64,000 bases of DNA from NCBI RefSeq assembly GCF_030538695.1, contig NZ_JAUNTN010000002.1, forward strand, positions 62,001 to 126,000. Reading direction: 5' to 3'. This stretch comes from Paracoccus sp. (in: a-proteobacteria) (lineage in GTDB: Bacteria > Pseudomonadota > Alphaproteobacteria > Rhodobacterales > Rhodobacteraceae). The notes under the pieces were generated by a model. The model did not search any database. It saw nothing but the letters and a program-made list of their open reading frames with translations, and had not been told where the DNA came from. Below, one piece after another: positions 43,758 through 53,725 of the stretch (position 1 is the stretch's first letter; each line of letters opens with the position of its first letter). The translations under genes were made by a program, and so were the position numbers.

Positions 43758-45553
43758 TCCGCACCCCCTTGCGCCCTTTGGCCCGCATCCTTCGCGCCCG
43801 CGAACAGGGTGCCAACCCTGACGAGATCGAGGCCGAGAACCGCGCCGCGCGTCATGCCGAGATTCAAGAGACCGCCCGGCACAGCGCCGATGGGCGGCTT
43901 TGGGTTATGGGGCTGGCCTTTTTGCTGGCCTTTGGGGCGGTCGGTGTGCGTATGGGCATGGTCGCTGCCAGCCAACCCAGCGAGCCGCGCGTTCAGCAAG
44001 GCGGCAGCGACATTATCAGCCAGCGGGCGGATATTGTAGATCGTCAGGGCCGGATTCTGGCCACGAATCTGATGACCCATTCGCTTTATGTGCATCCTCA
44101 GCAATTGATTGACCCCGACAAGGCCGCGCGTGAGCTGGCCCGGATCTTCCCGGATCTGAAAGAGGACAAGCTGCTGGAGCTGTTCAAATCGCAGCGCAAG
44201 TTCGACTGGATCAAGCGCAAGATCAGCCCCGAGCAGATGCAGGCGGTGCATGACATCGGCGACCCCGGCCTGCTGTTCGGCCCGCGTGAGATGCGTCTGT
44301 ATCCGAATGGTCGCCTTGCCAGCCATATCCTTGGCGGTGCCGGTTTCGGGGCCGAGGGCGTCAGCAGCGCCGAGATCCTTGGCGTGGCGGGCGTCGAAAA
44401 GCAATTCGACCGCCAGTTGCGCGATCCCGGTCAGGATGGCCCGCTGTCCCTGTCCATCGACCTGTCGGCGCAGGCAGCGATGGAGCAGACCCTTGCGTCG
44501 GGGATGCGGGTGATGAATGCCAAAGGCGCGGCGGGCGTGTTGATGGATGTGAAAACCGGCGAGATTCTGGCGATGGCCAGCCTGCCCGATTTTGACCCAA
44601 ACGACCGTCCCAGCCCGTTGTTGCAAGGCGATCCGTCTGACAGCCCGCTGTTCAACCGGGTGGTGCAGGGCCAGTATGAGCTTGGCTCGACCTTCAAGAT
44701 TTTCCCGGTGGCGCAGGCGATGGATCTGGGTCTGGTGAACCCGAACACGCAGATCAACACCAATACGCCGATGCAGATTGGGAAATATCGGATTCACGAC
44801 TTGCACCAATACGGTTCCAGCATGTCGGTCGAGGATATCATCGTGAAATCCTCGAACGTGGGGACGGTGCGCATTGCGCAGATGGTGGGGGTCGAGCGGC
44901 AAAAGGATTTCCTGGAAAAGCTGGGCTTTTTCACGCCAACCCCGATTGAGATGGTCGAAGGCCCGACCGGCAAGCCTTTGGTGCCGACGCGCTGGCCGGC
45001 GGTAACGGCGGCGACGGTCTCCTTTGGTCACGGCCTTGCCGCCAGCCCGCTGCATCTGGCCAGCGCCTATGCCACGCTGGCGAATGGCGGGGTGCGGGTG
45101 TCTCCGACGCTGATTCACAGCGAGACCCATGCCGAAGGTCCGCGCGTGCTGTCCGAAGCGGCGGCGCGGCGTTCGCTTGATCTGCTGCGTGGGGTGGTGG
45201 TGCGCGGCACGGCGCGTTCGGCCGAGGTTCCCGGCTATCAGGTTGCGGGCAAGACCGGCACCGCCGACAAGCCGCGTCCGGGCGGCGGTTATTACAGCAA
45301 CAAGGTGGTGGCGACCTTTGCCGCCGTGTTCCCCGAGGATCAGCCGAAATATGCGCTGGTGGTGACGCTGGACGAACCATCCGCACAGACCGGCGGCGGC
45401 GAAAGCCGGGTTGCGGGTCTGACCGCCGTGCCGGTCGCGGCCGAGGTGATTCGCCGCCTGTCTCCCATCCTTGGGCTGGAACCCGAGGACGGCCCGCGCC
45501 TGCCCGAGATTGCCCCGCGCCCGCAGGCTGCGGTAAAGCTGTCGATGAACTGA
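43754..45553 (+). CDS. ftsI: Peptidoglycan transpeptidase FtsI (PBP3)
   Basis: The septal D,D-transpeptidase. The 599 residues have a cytoplasmic N-terminus, one helix (about 50-70), a pedestal domain, and the penicillin-binding motifs YELGSTFKIF (SxxK), VKSSNVGT (SxN) and AGKTGTADK (KTG). The order matches class B PBPs. It works with FtsW, encoded about 7 kb downstream. Confidence 0.96.
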   Translation: MIRTPLRPLARILRAREQGANPDEIEAENRAARHAEIQETARHSADGRLWVMGLAFLLAFGAVGVRMGMVAASQPSEPRVQQGGSDIISQRADIVDRQGRILATNLMTHSLYVHPQQLIDPDKAARELARIFPDLKEDKLLELFKSQRKFDWIKRKISPEQMQAVHDIGDPGLLFGPREMRLYPNGRLASHILGGAGFGAEGVSSAEILGVAGVEKQFDRQLRDPGQDGPLSLSIDLSAQAAMEQTLASGMRVMNAKGAAGVLMDVKTGEILAMASLPDFDPNDRPSPLLQGDPSDSPLFNRVVQGQYELGSTFKIFPVAQAMDLGLVNPNTQINTNTPMQIGKYRIHDLHQYGSSMSVEDIIVKSSNVGTVRIAQMVGVERQKDFLEKLGFFTPTPIEMVEGPTGKPLVPTRWPAVTAATVSFGHGLAASPLHLASAYATLANGGVRVSPTLIHSETHAEGPRVLSEAAARRSLDLLRGVVVRGTARSAEVPGYQVAGKTGTADKPRPGGGYYSNKVVATFAAVFPEDQPKYALVVTLDEPSAQTGGGESRVAGLTAVPVAAEVIRRLSPILGLEPEDGPRLPEIAPRPQAAVKLSMN

Positions 45554-45567
45554 ACAAGGGACATCCC

Positions 45568-47040
45568 ATGACCGAGCCGCATCGCCTGTCCACATTGGGT
45601 CTGCATGGGGTCCGCGACCCGCTGATTACCGGCATTGCGGTCGATTCGCGGCAGGTGCGCGATGGTTTCCTGTTTGCGGCCCTGCCGGGGTCGGAAACCC
45701 ACGGGGCCGAGTTTATCACCTATGCGCTGCGTCAGGGCGCGGCGGCGGTGCTGACCGACCGCGAAGGCGCGGCCATCGCCGGGGGGCTGCTGGCCGATTC
45801 CGATGTGGTGGCGATTGTCGTTGACGATCCCCGCGCGGCGCTGGCCGGAGCGGCGGCGCTGTGGTTCGGGCGTCAGCCGGAAACCATGGTGGCGGTGACG
45901 GGAACCAGCGGCAAGACTTCGGTTGCCAGCTTTATCCGCCAGATCTGGCAGGCGCTTGGGCATAAGGCGATCAGCCTTGGCACCATGGGCGTAATCGGTG
46001 ATTATCAGGCAAAGCTGGCCCATACCACGCCCGAGCCGATCACCCTGCACCGCGTTCTGTCCGAGGCCGCCGCAGCCGGCGTGACCCATGCCGCGATGGA
46101 GGCATCCAGCCACGGCCTCGACCAGCGGCGGCTGGATGGGGTGTCGCTGGTGGCGGGCGGGTTTACCAACTTCAGCCAGGATCATCTGGACTATCACAAA
46201 GATTTCGACAGCTATTTCGCCGCCAAGGCGCTGTTGTTCAACCATATCCTTGACGAGGACGCGATTGCCGTCATCAATACCGACAGCCCGCGCGGCCGCC
46301 AGATGCGCGACATTGCGCTGGATGCCGGGCAGGGGGTGATCTCGGTCGGGCGCGGCGAGGATTGCGAGTTGCAGATTCTGGCCCAGCGTTACGACGCTAC
46401 CGGGCAGGAACTCCGGGCGCGGATCATGGGTCAGACGCATCTGCTGCGGCTGAACCTGATCGGTGGTTTTCAGGCTGAAAACGTGCTGCTGGCCGCCGGG
46501 CTGGCCATCGCGGCGGGGGACGAGACTGCCCGCGTCATTGCGACCTTGCCGGAACTGGCGACGGTGCCGGGCCGGATGCAGCTTGCTGCGACCCGCGACA
46601 ATGGCGCGGCGGTCTTCGTCGATTACGCGCATAAGCCCGGGGCGGTGATCGCCGCGCTGCAATCGTTGCGCCCGCATGTGATGGGCCGCATCATCGCCGT
46701 GATCGGTGCGGGCGGCGACCGCGACCGGGGCAAGCGCCCGCTGATGGGGCAGGCCGCCGCCGAACATGCTGATGTGGTGATCGTCACCGACGACAATCCG
46801 CGCACCGAAGACCCGGCGCTGATCCGGGCCGCCGTGATGGAGGGTTGCCCCGAGGCAACCGAGATCGGTGATCGCGCCGAGGCCATCCTGCGCGGCGTCG
46901 ATGCGCTGGAGCCGGGCGATGCGCTGCTGATTATGGGCAAAGGGCATGAATCCGGCCAGATCGTCGGTCATGACGTCTATCCCTTTGATGATGTTGAACA
47001 AGCCTCGGTTGCCGTTGCGGCTCTGGATGGGAAAATCTGA
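45568..47040 (+). CDS. murE: UDP-MurNAc-tripeptide synthetase MurE (meso-DAP adding)
   Basis: Adds the third amino acid to UDP-MurNAc-L-Ala-D-Glu in the cytoplasm. The 490 residues contain the ATP motif VTGTSGKTSVASFI (about 109-122), and VTDDNPRTEDP carries the DNPR motif that selects meso-diaminopimelate, as expected for a Gram-negative wall. The ribosome binding site is AAGGGACATCCC. The stop overlaps murF by one base. Confidence 0.96.
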   Translation: MTEPHRLSTLGLHGVRDPLITGIAVDSRQVRDGFLFAALPGSETHGAEFITYALRQGAAAVLTDREGAAIAGGLLADSDVVAIVVDDPRAALAGAAALWFGRQPETMVAVTGTSGKTSVASFIRQIWQALGHKAISLGTMGVIGDYQAKLAHTTPEPITLHRVLSEAAAAGVTHAAMEASSHGLDQRRLDGVSLVAGGFTNFSQDHLDYHKDFDSYFAAKALLFNHILDEDAIAVINTDSPRGRQMRDIALDAGQGVISVGRGEDCELQILAQRYDATGQELRARIMGQTHLLRLNLIGGFQAENVLLAAGLAIAAGDETARVIATLPELATVPGRMQLAATRDNGAAVFVDYAHKPGAVIAALQSLRPHVMGRIIAVIGAGGDRDRGKRPLMGQAAAEHADVVIVTDDNPRTEDPALIRAAVMEGCPEATEIGDRAEAILRGVDALEPGDALLIMGKGHESGQIVGHDVYPFDDVEQASVAVAALDGKI

Positions 47041-48434
47041 TGGCTTTGTGGACCGCATCCGATGCCGCTGCCGCCACTGGTGGGCGGGTGACAGCCGATT
47101 GGCAGGCCAATGGGATCAGCATCGACACCCGCACGATTGCGCCGGGTGATCTGTTCGTGGCGCTGAAAGCTGCCCGCGATGGGCATGATTTCGTTGCGCA
47201 GGCGCTGGCTTGTGGGGCGGCTGCCGCACTGGTCAGCCGCATCCCCGAGGGCGTGGCCCCGGATGCGCCGCTGCTGGTCGTTCCCGATGTGCTGGCCGGG
47301 CTGGAGGCCCTTGCCCGCGCCGCCCGTGTTCGGACCCGCGCCCGCATTGCGGCGGTGACGGGTTCTGTCGGCAAGACCTCGACCAAGGAAATGCTGCGCG
47401 CGGCATTGACCCCGCTGGGTCGCACCCACGCCGCCGAGGCCAGCTATAACAACCATTGGGGCGTGCCGCTGACGCTGGCCCGGATGCCCGCCGATACCGA
47501 TTTCGCCATTATCGAAATTGGCATGAACCACCCCGGCGAAATCGCCCCGCTGACCCGTCTGGCCCGTCCTCATGCGGCAATGATTACCACCGTTGCCGCA
47601 GCCCATATCGAGGCTTTCGACAGTATCGACGGCATTGCCCGCGAAAAAGCGGCGGTCTTTCAGGGGTTGGAACCGGGCGGTGCGGCGGTGATTCCTGCGG
47701 GTCTGCCAACCACGCCGATTTTGCTTGATGCCGCCCATGCCTTGCGGGCGAATGTCACAACATTCGGTCCCGATGCGGACGTGGCCCTGCTGGATGTCAC
47801 CCCGGACGGTGCCATGACCCGCGCGACCATCCGTGTCGAAGGGCAGGATCTGACCCTGCGGCTGGCCTCGGCCGGGACGCATTTCGCCATGAATGCTGCG
47901 GGCGTTCTGGCGATGGCCCGCCCGCTTGGGCTGGACCCTGCTGCACTGCTGCCGGGGCTGGAGGCATGGACACCCCCCGCCGGTCGCGGCCGGGTGCAGC
48001 GGATCGCATGGGGCGCGGGCCATATCGACGTGATCGACGATGCCTATAACGCCAACCCGACCTCACTTGGCGCCGGATTACAGACACTCTCGCGCCTGCC
48101 GGGGCAGCGCCGCGTGGCAATTCTGGGCGATATGCTGGAGCTTGGCGCGGACGCAGCCGAGCAGCACGCCGCCATGGCAGCGCATCCTGCGATGGCCGCC
48201 GTCGATCTGGTCCACACCGCCGGGCCGCTGATGCGCCATCTGGCACAGGCGCTGCCTGACGCCCGGCGCGGACAGGTCACGGAAAGCGCCGAAGACCTGG
48301 CCACCCAAGCCGCAATGCTGGTGCAAAGCGGCGATATTGTGCTGATTAAAGGCTCGAAATCTTCGCGTATCACGAAACTGGTTGACGCGCTGCGTCAGGC
48401 AGGCAACAGCAGCGCCACGCAAGAACAGGAATAG
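47040..48434 (+). CDS. murF: UDP-MurNAc-tripeptide:D-Ala-D-Ala ligase MurF
   Basis: Adds D-Ala-D-Ala to complete the pentapeptide. The 464 residues contain VTGSVGKTSTKEMLR (ATP site, about 103-117), SYNNHWGVPLTL, EIGMNHPGEI and IDDAYNANPTS, all conserved in MurF. The start codon shares its A with the murE TGA stop, so the two are coupled. Confidence 0.96.
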   Translation: MALWTASDAAAATGGRVTADWQANGISIDTRTIAPGDLFVALKAARDGHDFVAQALACGAAAALVSRIPEGVAPDAPLLVVPDVLAGLEALARAARVRTRARIAAVTGSVGKTSTKEMLRAALTPLGRTHAAEASYNNHWGVPLTLARMPADTDFAIIEIGMNHPGEIAPLTRLARPHAAMITTVAAAHIEAFDSIDGIAREKAAVFQGLEPGGAAVIPAGLPTTPILLDAAHALRANVTTFGPDADVALLDVTPDGAMTRATIRVEGQDLTLRLASAGTHFAMNAAGVLAMARPLGLDPAALLPGLEAWTPPAGRGRVQRIAWGAGHIDVIDDAYNANPTSLGAGLQTLSRLPGQRRVAILGDMLELGADAAEQHAAMAAHPAMAAVDLVHTAGPLMRHLAQALPDARRGQVTESAEDLATQAAMLVQSGDIVLIKGSKSSRITKLVDALRQAGNSSATQEQE

Positions 48435-48437
48435 TCT

Positions 48438-49520
48438 ATGCTCTACTGGCTGACCGGGCTGTCGGATGGCGGCGATATCTTTAACCTTTTCCGCTATATC
48501 ACCTTCCGCGCGGGGGCGGCTTTCTTTACGGCGCTGATCTTTGGCTTTCTGTTCGGAAGGCCGCTGATCAACTGGCTGCGCGTCAAGCAGAAAAAAGGCC
48601 AGCCGATCCGCGATGACGGTCCCGAAGGCCATTTCGTCAAAGCCGGAACCCCGACCATGGGCGGGCTGCTGATTCTGTCTGCGCTGTTCTTCTCGACGCT
48701 GATGTGGGCGCGGCTGGACAATGGCTACATCTGGATCGTGCTGCTGGTGACGGCGGGCTTTGCCGCGATCGGCTTTGCCGATGACTATGCCAAGGTCACG
48801 AAACACAGCGTCGCCGGGGTCTCGGGCCGGGTGCGCATGGGCATCGGTCTGGTGATTGCGGCGCTGGCCGGAGCGGCTGCGGCATGGATGCAGCCGGCAG
48901 GGCTGACCGGGCAACTGGCGGTGCCGTTCCTCAAGGATACGCTGATTAACCTCAGCCTGCTTTACGTTCCCTTTGCCATGGTGGTGATCGTTGGCGCGGC
49001 CAATGCGGTGAACCTGACCGACGGTCTGGACGGGCTGGCCATCGGCCCGGTGATGATTGCTGCGGCAACCTTCGGCGTCATTGCCTATCTGGTCGGGCGC
49101 GTGGATTATGCCAACTATCTTGGCGTTCACCACGTCCCCGGCACGGGCGAGATTCTGGTGTTTGTCTCGGCCCTTATCGGCGGCGGGCTTGGGTTCTTGT
49201 GGTATAACGCGCCGCCTGCCGCGGTCTTTATGGGTGACACCGGCAGCCTTGCCCTTGGCGGCGCGCTTGGCGCCATTGCGGTGGTGACGAAACACGAAAT
49301 CGTCCTTGCCATCGTCGGCGGGCTGTTCGTGGTTGAGGCGCTCTCGGTCATCATTCAGGTGTTCTATTTCAAACGCACCGGCCGCCGCGTGTTCCTGATG
49401 GCCCCGATTCACCATCATTTTGAGAAAAAGGGCTGGGCCGAACCGCAAATCGTCATTCGCTTCTGGATCATCTCGTTGATCCTTGCGCTGATCGGTCTGG
49501 CGACGCTGAAACTGCGCTGA
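48438..49520 (+). CDS. mraY: Phospho-MurNAc-pentapeptide transferase MraY
   Basis: Transfers phospho-MurNAc-pentapeptide to undecaprenyl phosphate to make lipid I. The 360 residues have ten membrane helices and the active-site motifs [35 protein letters not shown] and [15 protein letters not shown]. It lies 3 bases after murF. Copy C of the dispersed element follows it. Confidence 0.97.
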   Translation: MLYWLTGLSDGGDIFNLFRYITFRAGAAFFTALIFGFLFGRPLINWLRVKQKKGQPIRDDGPEGHFVKAGTPTMGGLLILSALFFSTLMWARLDNGYIWIVLLVTAGFAAIGFADDYAKVTKHSVAGVSGRVRMGIGLVIAALAGAAAAWMQPAGLTGQLAVPFLKDTLINLSLLYVPFAMVVIVGAANAVNLTDGLDGLAIGPVMIAAATFGVIAYLVGRVDYANYLGVHHVPGTGEILVFVSALIGGGLGFLWYNAPPAAVFMGDTGSLALGGALGAIAVVTKHEIVLAIVGGLFVVEALSVIIQVFYFKRTGRRVFLMAPIHHHFEKKGWAEPQIVIRFWIISLILALIGLATLKLR

Positions 49521-49522
49521 TA

Positions 49523-49571
49523 TCTTTTGTCTGAAAATATCCTCGGGGGTCCGGGGGTGGAAAACCCCCGG
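49523..49571. repeat. Dispersed intergenic element, copy C
   Basis: The head TCTTTTGTCT-GA-AAATATCCTCG (49523-49545) is followed by the hairpin CCGGGGGT / ACCCCCGG (49551-49558 with 49564-49571). It lies between the co-directional genes mraY and murD, 27 bases before the murD start, where it may attenuate the transcript. Confidence 0.65.
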
Positions 49572-49597
49572 TCCTTCGCTCAGCACCGGAGCCGCGC

Positions 49598-50995
49598 ATG
49601 ATCCCCGTCCAAGGCGTTGAAAACCGCAAGATTGCTGTCCTTGGTCTTGGCCGTTCGGGGCGGGCTACCGCTGCTGCGCTGGCGGCGGGCGGGGCGCATG
49701 TTATCGCATGGGATGACAGCGCCGAGACGCGCGAACAGGCGGGCGATCTGACCCTGCTGGATCTGAGCAAAGCTGCAAATTGGGACGGGATCGGTGCGCT
49801 GATCGTCAGCCCCGGCATCCCGCATCTGTATCCGCAGCCGAACCCGGTCGTTGCCCATGCGCTGAACCTTGGGGTGCCGGTTGATAACGACATCGGGCTG
49901 TTTTTTCGTAGCTTTGCCACGCCGGAATGGGATAATTTCGACACCATCCCGCAGGTGATTGCCGTCACCGGCAGCAATGGCAAATCCACCACGACCGCGC
50001 TGATTCACCATATTTTGCAAGAGTCGGGTCGGCCCACGCAGATGGGCGGCAATATCGGCACCGGGGTTCTGTCGCTGGACCCGGCCCATGATGGTGAGGT
50101 GATTGTTCTGGAATTGTCCAGCTATCAGACCGATCTGGCGCGGGCGCTGACCCCGGATGTGGCCGTGTTTACCAATCTGTCGCCGGATCATCTGGACCGG
50201 CACAGCGGCATGGGCGGCTATTTCGCCGCCAAGCGGCGGTTGTTTGCTGAAGGCGGACCGGAACGGGCGGTGATTGGCGTCGATGAGGTCGAGGGTCGCT
50301 ATCTGGCCAATCAGATGGCGGTTGCCGCCGCAGATGACCGGGTGATCCGGGTCTCGGCGCGGATGAAACTGGACGGGCCGGGCTGGTCGGTCTTTGCCCG
50401 CAAGGGTTTTTTGTCGGAATATCGCAAGGGCCGTCAGGTGGCCTCGATTGACCTGCGCGAGATGCGCGGCCTGCCCGGTGCGCATAACCATCAGAACGCC
50501 TGTGCGGCCTATGCCGCCTGTCGTGCCGTCGGCATCGCCCCGCGTCAGATCGAGGCTGCGCTGCATAGTTTTGCGGGCCTTCCGCATCGTAGCCAGACGG
50601 TGCGGGAACTGAACGGTGTGCGCTGGGTCAATGACAGCAAGGCGACCAATACCGATGCCGCCGAACAGGCGTTGAAGGCGTTTCCACGCATCCGCTGGAT
50701 CGCGGGCGGGCTTGGCAAGGATGGTGGCATTGCTGCTTTGGCCCCTCATCTGGAGCAGGTGGTGAAAGCCTATCTTATCGGCCATTCCGCGCGGGATTTT
50801 GCCCTGCAATTGCCGGGGGTTCCCTATGAAATCTCGGAAACCATGGCGCAGGCCGTGGCCCATGCGGCGGCGGATGCGCAGCCGGGGGAAACGGTCCTGC
50901 TGGCACCTGCCGCCGCAAGTTTCGACCAATATCCCAATTTCGAGAAGCGCGGCGAAGATTTCACCAATCTGGTAAACGCGCTTCAGGAGGGGTGA
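49598..50995 (+). CDS. murD: UDP-MurNAc-L-Ala:D-Glu ligase MurD
   Basis: Adds D-glutamate to UDP-MurNAc-L-Ala. The 465 residues contain [16 protein letters not shown] at the N-terminus, the ATP motif [17 protein letters not shown] (about 124-140), LELSSYQTD, and [15 protein letters not shown]. It is the last gene before the reversed chrA interruption. Confidence 0.96.
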   Translation: MIPVQGVENRKIAVLGLGRSGRATAAALAAGGAHVIAWDDSAETREQAGDLTLLDLSKAANWDGIGALIVSPGIPHLYPQPNPVVAHALNLGVPVDNDIGLFFRSFATPEWDNFDTIPQVIAVTGSNGKSTTTALIHHILQESGRPTQMGGNIGTGVLSLDPAHDGEVIVLELSSYQTDLARALTPDVAVFTNLSPDHLDRHSGMGGYFAAKRRLFAEGGPERAVIGVDEVEGRYLANQMAVAAADDRVIRVSARMKLDGPGWSVFARKGFLSEYRKGRQVASIDLREMRGLPGAHNHQNACAAYAACRAVGIAPRQIEAALHSFAGLPHRSQTVRELNGVRWVNDSKATNTDAAEQALKAFPRIRWIAGGLGKDGGIAALAPHLEQVVKAYLIGHSARDFALQLPGVPYEISETMAQAVAHAAADAQPGETVLLAPAAASFDQYPNFEKRGEDFTNLVNALQEG

Positions 50996-51215
50996 GGCCG
51001 CTCATGCAGCCCGGCGTCACCGCCGGGGGCGTGTAACAGCGTTACAGCCATTCCTCGCCGCTATTCATGCGGCCAGTGACGAACCCAACCCTGATTCAAT
51101 TTCTGGCCTGCGATCAGATCAGCGGTGGTGACTGACTGGTCGCGCCGGGTGGTCCGCAGGGCGGCATCAGGCCCGGGCCATCCGCGCGGTTTCCATCACC
51201 CTTGCAACCCGGCGG
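50996..51215. other. Intergenic gap between murD and chrA; possible gene remnant
   Basis: A 220-bp convergent gap. Near the murD end CCCGGCG-TCAC-CGCCGGG (51009-51026) forms a hairpin that could end transcription. On the minus strand a frame ending with a stop near 51069 has protein-like content (QSVTTADLIAGQKLNQGW), but no start codon, which may be a decayed gene end. Confidence 0.35.
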
Positions 51216-52412
51216 TTAGCGAATCCCGGTTAGTATCGTGCCAAGAATCAGCCCGGCCAGCACGACCTGCCATGCCGGGCGGTTCCAGATCGTCAGCATC
51301 AGGAACAGCCCGACCGCCAGCGTAAAATCCGCAGGCGATAGCACCGCGCTGGTAAACACCGGCTGATAAAGCGCCGCGCCAAGGATGCCGACCACTGCCG
51401 CATTGGCTCCGGCCATGGCGTGTCGTGCCTGCGGGTGCGTGGAGATCTGTGTCCAAAAGGGCAGGGCGCCCATCACCAGCAACAGGCCCGGCAGGAACAC
51501 GGCGGCCAGTGCCAGTAATGCGCCCGGAACCCCGCCCGCGACCTGACCCAACCACGCGGCAAAGGTAAACAGCGGCCCCGGCACCGCCTGCGCCGCGCCA
51601 TAGCCGGCCAGAAAGCTGTCGGCGCTGACCAGCCCGGTGCTGACGGTTCCGGTTTCCAGCAGCGGCAGCACCACATGGCCGCCACCAAAGACCAGCGCCC
51701 CGGCCCCGTAGAAGCTGGCGAAGATTTGTCCCCAAAGCCCGGCTTGCGCCAGCAGCGGGACCGTTGCCAGCAGCAGGGCAAACAGCGCCAGACAAATCGT
51801 CCCGGTGCGGCGCGATGGCATGATGCCCGGCTCCATTTGTCCGTCCCTGACCGACGGGCCAAGCCGCAGCCCCGCCCCAATTGCCGCGCCAAGCGCAATT
51901 GCAGCGATTTGCGCCAGCCCCATGCCGGGCCAGAGCGAGACAACCGCCAGCGCCGCCAGCGCCACCCCGGCGCGTGGCCCGTCTGGCGCGAGGCTGCGGG
52001 CCATGCCAAGCAGGGCATGGGCCACGACAGCCACCGCGACCAGCTTCAGCCCATGGATCAGGCCGCCCGCCAACCCGTCCGGCGGTGCTGTCCCCCATAG
52101 TGCCGCCAGCAGCATCAGCACCAGTGCCGATGGCAGGGTGAATCCGGCAAAAGCCAGCATCGCCCCCCATATCCCGCCCCGCGCATAGCCGATGGCAAAG
52201 TTCATCTGGCTGGAGGCCGGGCCGGGTAAAAACTGGCAAAGCGCCAGAAGGTCGGCAAAGGCATGATCCGTCATCCAGCGCCGCCGGATCACGAATTCGT
52301 CCCGAAAATAGCCGATATGCGCCACCGGCCCGCCAAAGCTGGTCAGCCCGAGGCGCAGGAAGATCAGGAACAGGTGCCAAAGCCCTGCGGGTTGGGTGTC
52401 ATCACGAATCAT
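51216..52412 (-). CDS. chrA: Chromate transporter family protein ChrA (two-domain)
   Basis: A 398-residue long-form CHR protein. Each half starts with the family pattern: LRLGLTSFGGPVAHIGYF with LLALCQFLPGPASSQ in the first, and SFYGAGALVFGGGHVVLP with AAQAVPGPLFTFAAWLG in the second. Such proteins export chromate by proton antiport. It lies on the opposite strand inside the dcw cluster, between murD and ftsW, which is unusual and suggests insertion. Confidence 0.92.
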   Translation of the reverse strand: MIRDDTQPAGLWHLFLIFLRLGLTSFGGPVAHIGYFRDEFVIRRRWMTDHAFADLLALCQFLPGPASSQMNFAIGYARGGIWGAMLAFAGFTLPSALVLMLLAALWGTAPPDGLAGGLIHGLKLVAVAVVAHALLGMARSLAPDGPRAGVALAALAVVSLWPGMGLAQIAAIALGAAIGAGLRLGPSVRDGQMEPGIMPSRRTGTICLALFALLLATVPLLAQAGLWGQIFASFYGAGALVFGGGHVVLPLLETGTVSTGLVSADSFLAGYGAAQAVPGPLFTFAAWLGQVAGGVPGALLALAAVFLPGLLLVMGALPFWTQISTHPQARHAMAGANAAVVGILGAALYQPVFTSAVLSPADFTLAVGLFLMLTIWNRPAWQVVLAGLILGTILTGIR

Positions 52413-52561
52413 GCTCTGACAGTTACCCTCGAAATCCTAAGGTTTGGTGAAAATCTGCCATGTTTCGGCAAGCAGGCTGGTATGAGGCCAAAAATCGCGC
52501 TATTCTTGCCGTCAACGACCCGGAAAACCGGGCGGACCCGAGGCAGTGACGGCAGTAAAAC
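52413..52561. promoter_or_regulatory. Divergent promoter region of chrA and ftsW
   Basis: A 149-bp gap between divergent starts. Because chrA interrupts the dcw transcript, the genes from ftsW on need a promoter here. A small CCGG-AAAA-CCGG hairpin lies near 52518-52531. I cannot pick out a clear -35/-10 pair. Confidence 0.4.
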
Positions 52562-53725
52562 ATGACCGAAATGGTATTCGGCGCAGCACCCGCGCGTGTG
52601 GGCGACCCGATTCTTCCCCGCTGGTGGCGGACGGTGGACCGCTGGGCCTTGGCCTGCGTGTTCGGGCTGTTTGCCATCGGGCTGCTGCTGGGGCTGGCGG
52701 CCTCGGTGCCACTGGCTGAGCGGCTGGGGCAGCCGCCGTTTTACTATGTGATCCGGCAGGCGATTTTCGGCACCATGGGGCTGGGTGTGGCGGTTCTGAT
52801 CTCGATGCAATCGCCGCGGATGGTGCGGCGGATCGGGGTGCTAGGCTTTGCCGTGGCCTTTGTGCTGGTGCTGCTTTTGCCCATCATCGGCAGCGATCAC
52901 GGCAAGGGCGCGGTGCGCTGGCTCAGCATCGCGGGCATTTCGATGCAGCCGTCCGAGTTCCTCAAGCCCGGTTTCATCGCTATGGCCGCATGGCTGCTGG
53001 CCGCCAGTTTCGAGGTCGGTGGCCCGCCGGGGCGGCGTTATTCGTTCATGCTGACAGCGCTGATCGTGGTGCTGTTGGCGATGCAGCCGGATTTCGGGCA
53101 GGCCTCGCTGATCCTGTTTGCCTGGTGCGTGATGTTCTTTGTCGCCGGGGCGCCGATCTGGCTGCTCGGGGGCGTCGCTGGGCTGGCCGTGATGGGCGGC
53201 ATCTTTGCCTATGGCGCGTCAGAACATTTCGCCCGCCGGATCAATGGGTTCCTGTCGCCTACGGTCGATCCGCGCACGCAGATCGGCTATGCGACCAATG
53301 CCATTCAGGAGGGCGGTTTTTTCGGCGTCGGCGTGGGTGAAGGCACGGTCAAATGGCAGCTTCCCGATGCGCATACCGATTTTATCATTGCCGTTGCGGC
53401 CGAGGAATATGGGCTGCTGCTGGTGCTGTTCATCATCGCGCTTTACGCAACCATCGTGGTGCGCAGCCTGTGGCGCTTGCGGCGCGAGCGCGACCCGTTC
53501 ACCCGTATCGCCGGGACCGGGCTGGCCTGTGCCTTTGGTGTGCAGGCGCTGATTAACATGGGGGTGGCGGTGCGGCTGCTGCCGGCCAAGGGGATGACGC
53601 TGCCTTTTGTCAGCTATGGCGGCTCGTCCGTGGTGGCTTCGGGTATCGCGGTAGGGATGCTGCTGGCGCTGACCCGGACCAGGCCGCAGGGTGAGATTGC
53701 CGATATTCTGGGACGCGGGAAATGA
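52562..53725 (+). CDS. ftsW: Septal peptidoglycan glycosyltransferase FtsW
   Basis: A SEDS-family lipid II polymerase acting with FtsI. The 387 residues have about ten membrane helices and the SEDS motifs [20 protein letters not shown] (about 117-136), [42 protein letters not shown] and [13 protein letters not shown]. The stop overlaps murG by 4 bases. Confidence 0.96.
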   Translation: MTEMVFGAAPARVGDPILPRWWRTVDRWALACVFGLFAIGLLLGLAASVPLAERLGQPPFYYVIRQAIFGTMGLGVAVLISMQSPRMVRRIGVLGFAVAFVLVLLLPIIGSDHGKGAVRWLSIAGISMQPSEFLKPGFIAMAAWLLAASFEVGGPPGRRYSFMLTALIVVLLAMQPDFGQASLILFAWCVMFFVAGAPIWLLGGVAGLAVMGGIFAYGASEHFARRINGFLSPTVDPRTQIGYATNAIQEGGFFGVGVGEGTVKWQLPDAHTDFIIAVAAEEYGLLLVLFIIALYATIVVRSLWRLRRERDPFTRIAGTGLACAFGVQALINMGVAVRLLPAKGMTLPFVSYGGSSVVASGIAVGMLLALTRTRPQGEIADILGRGK

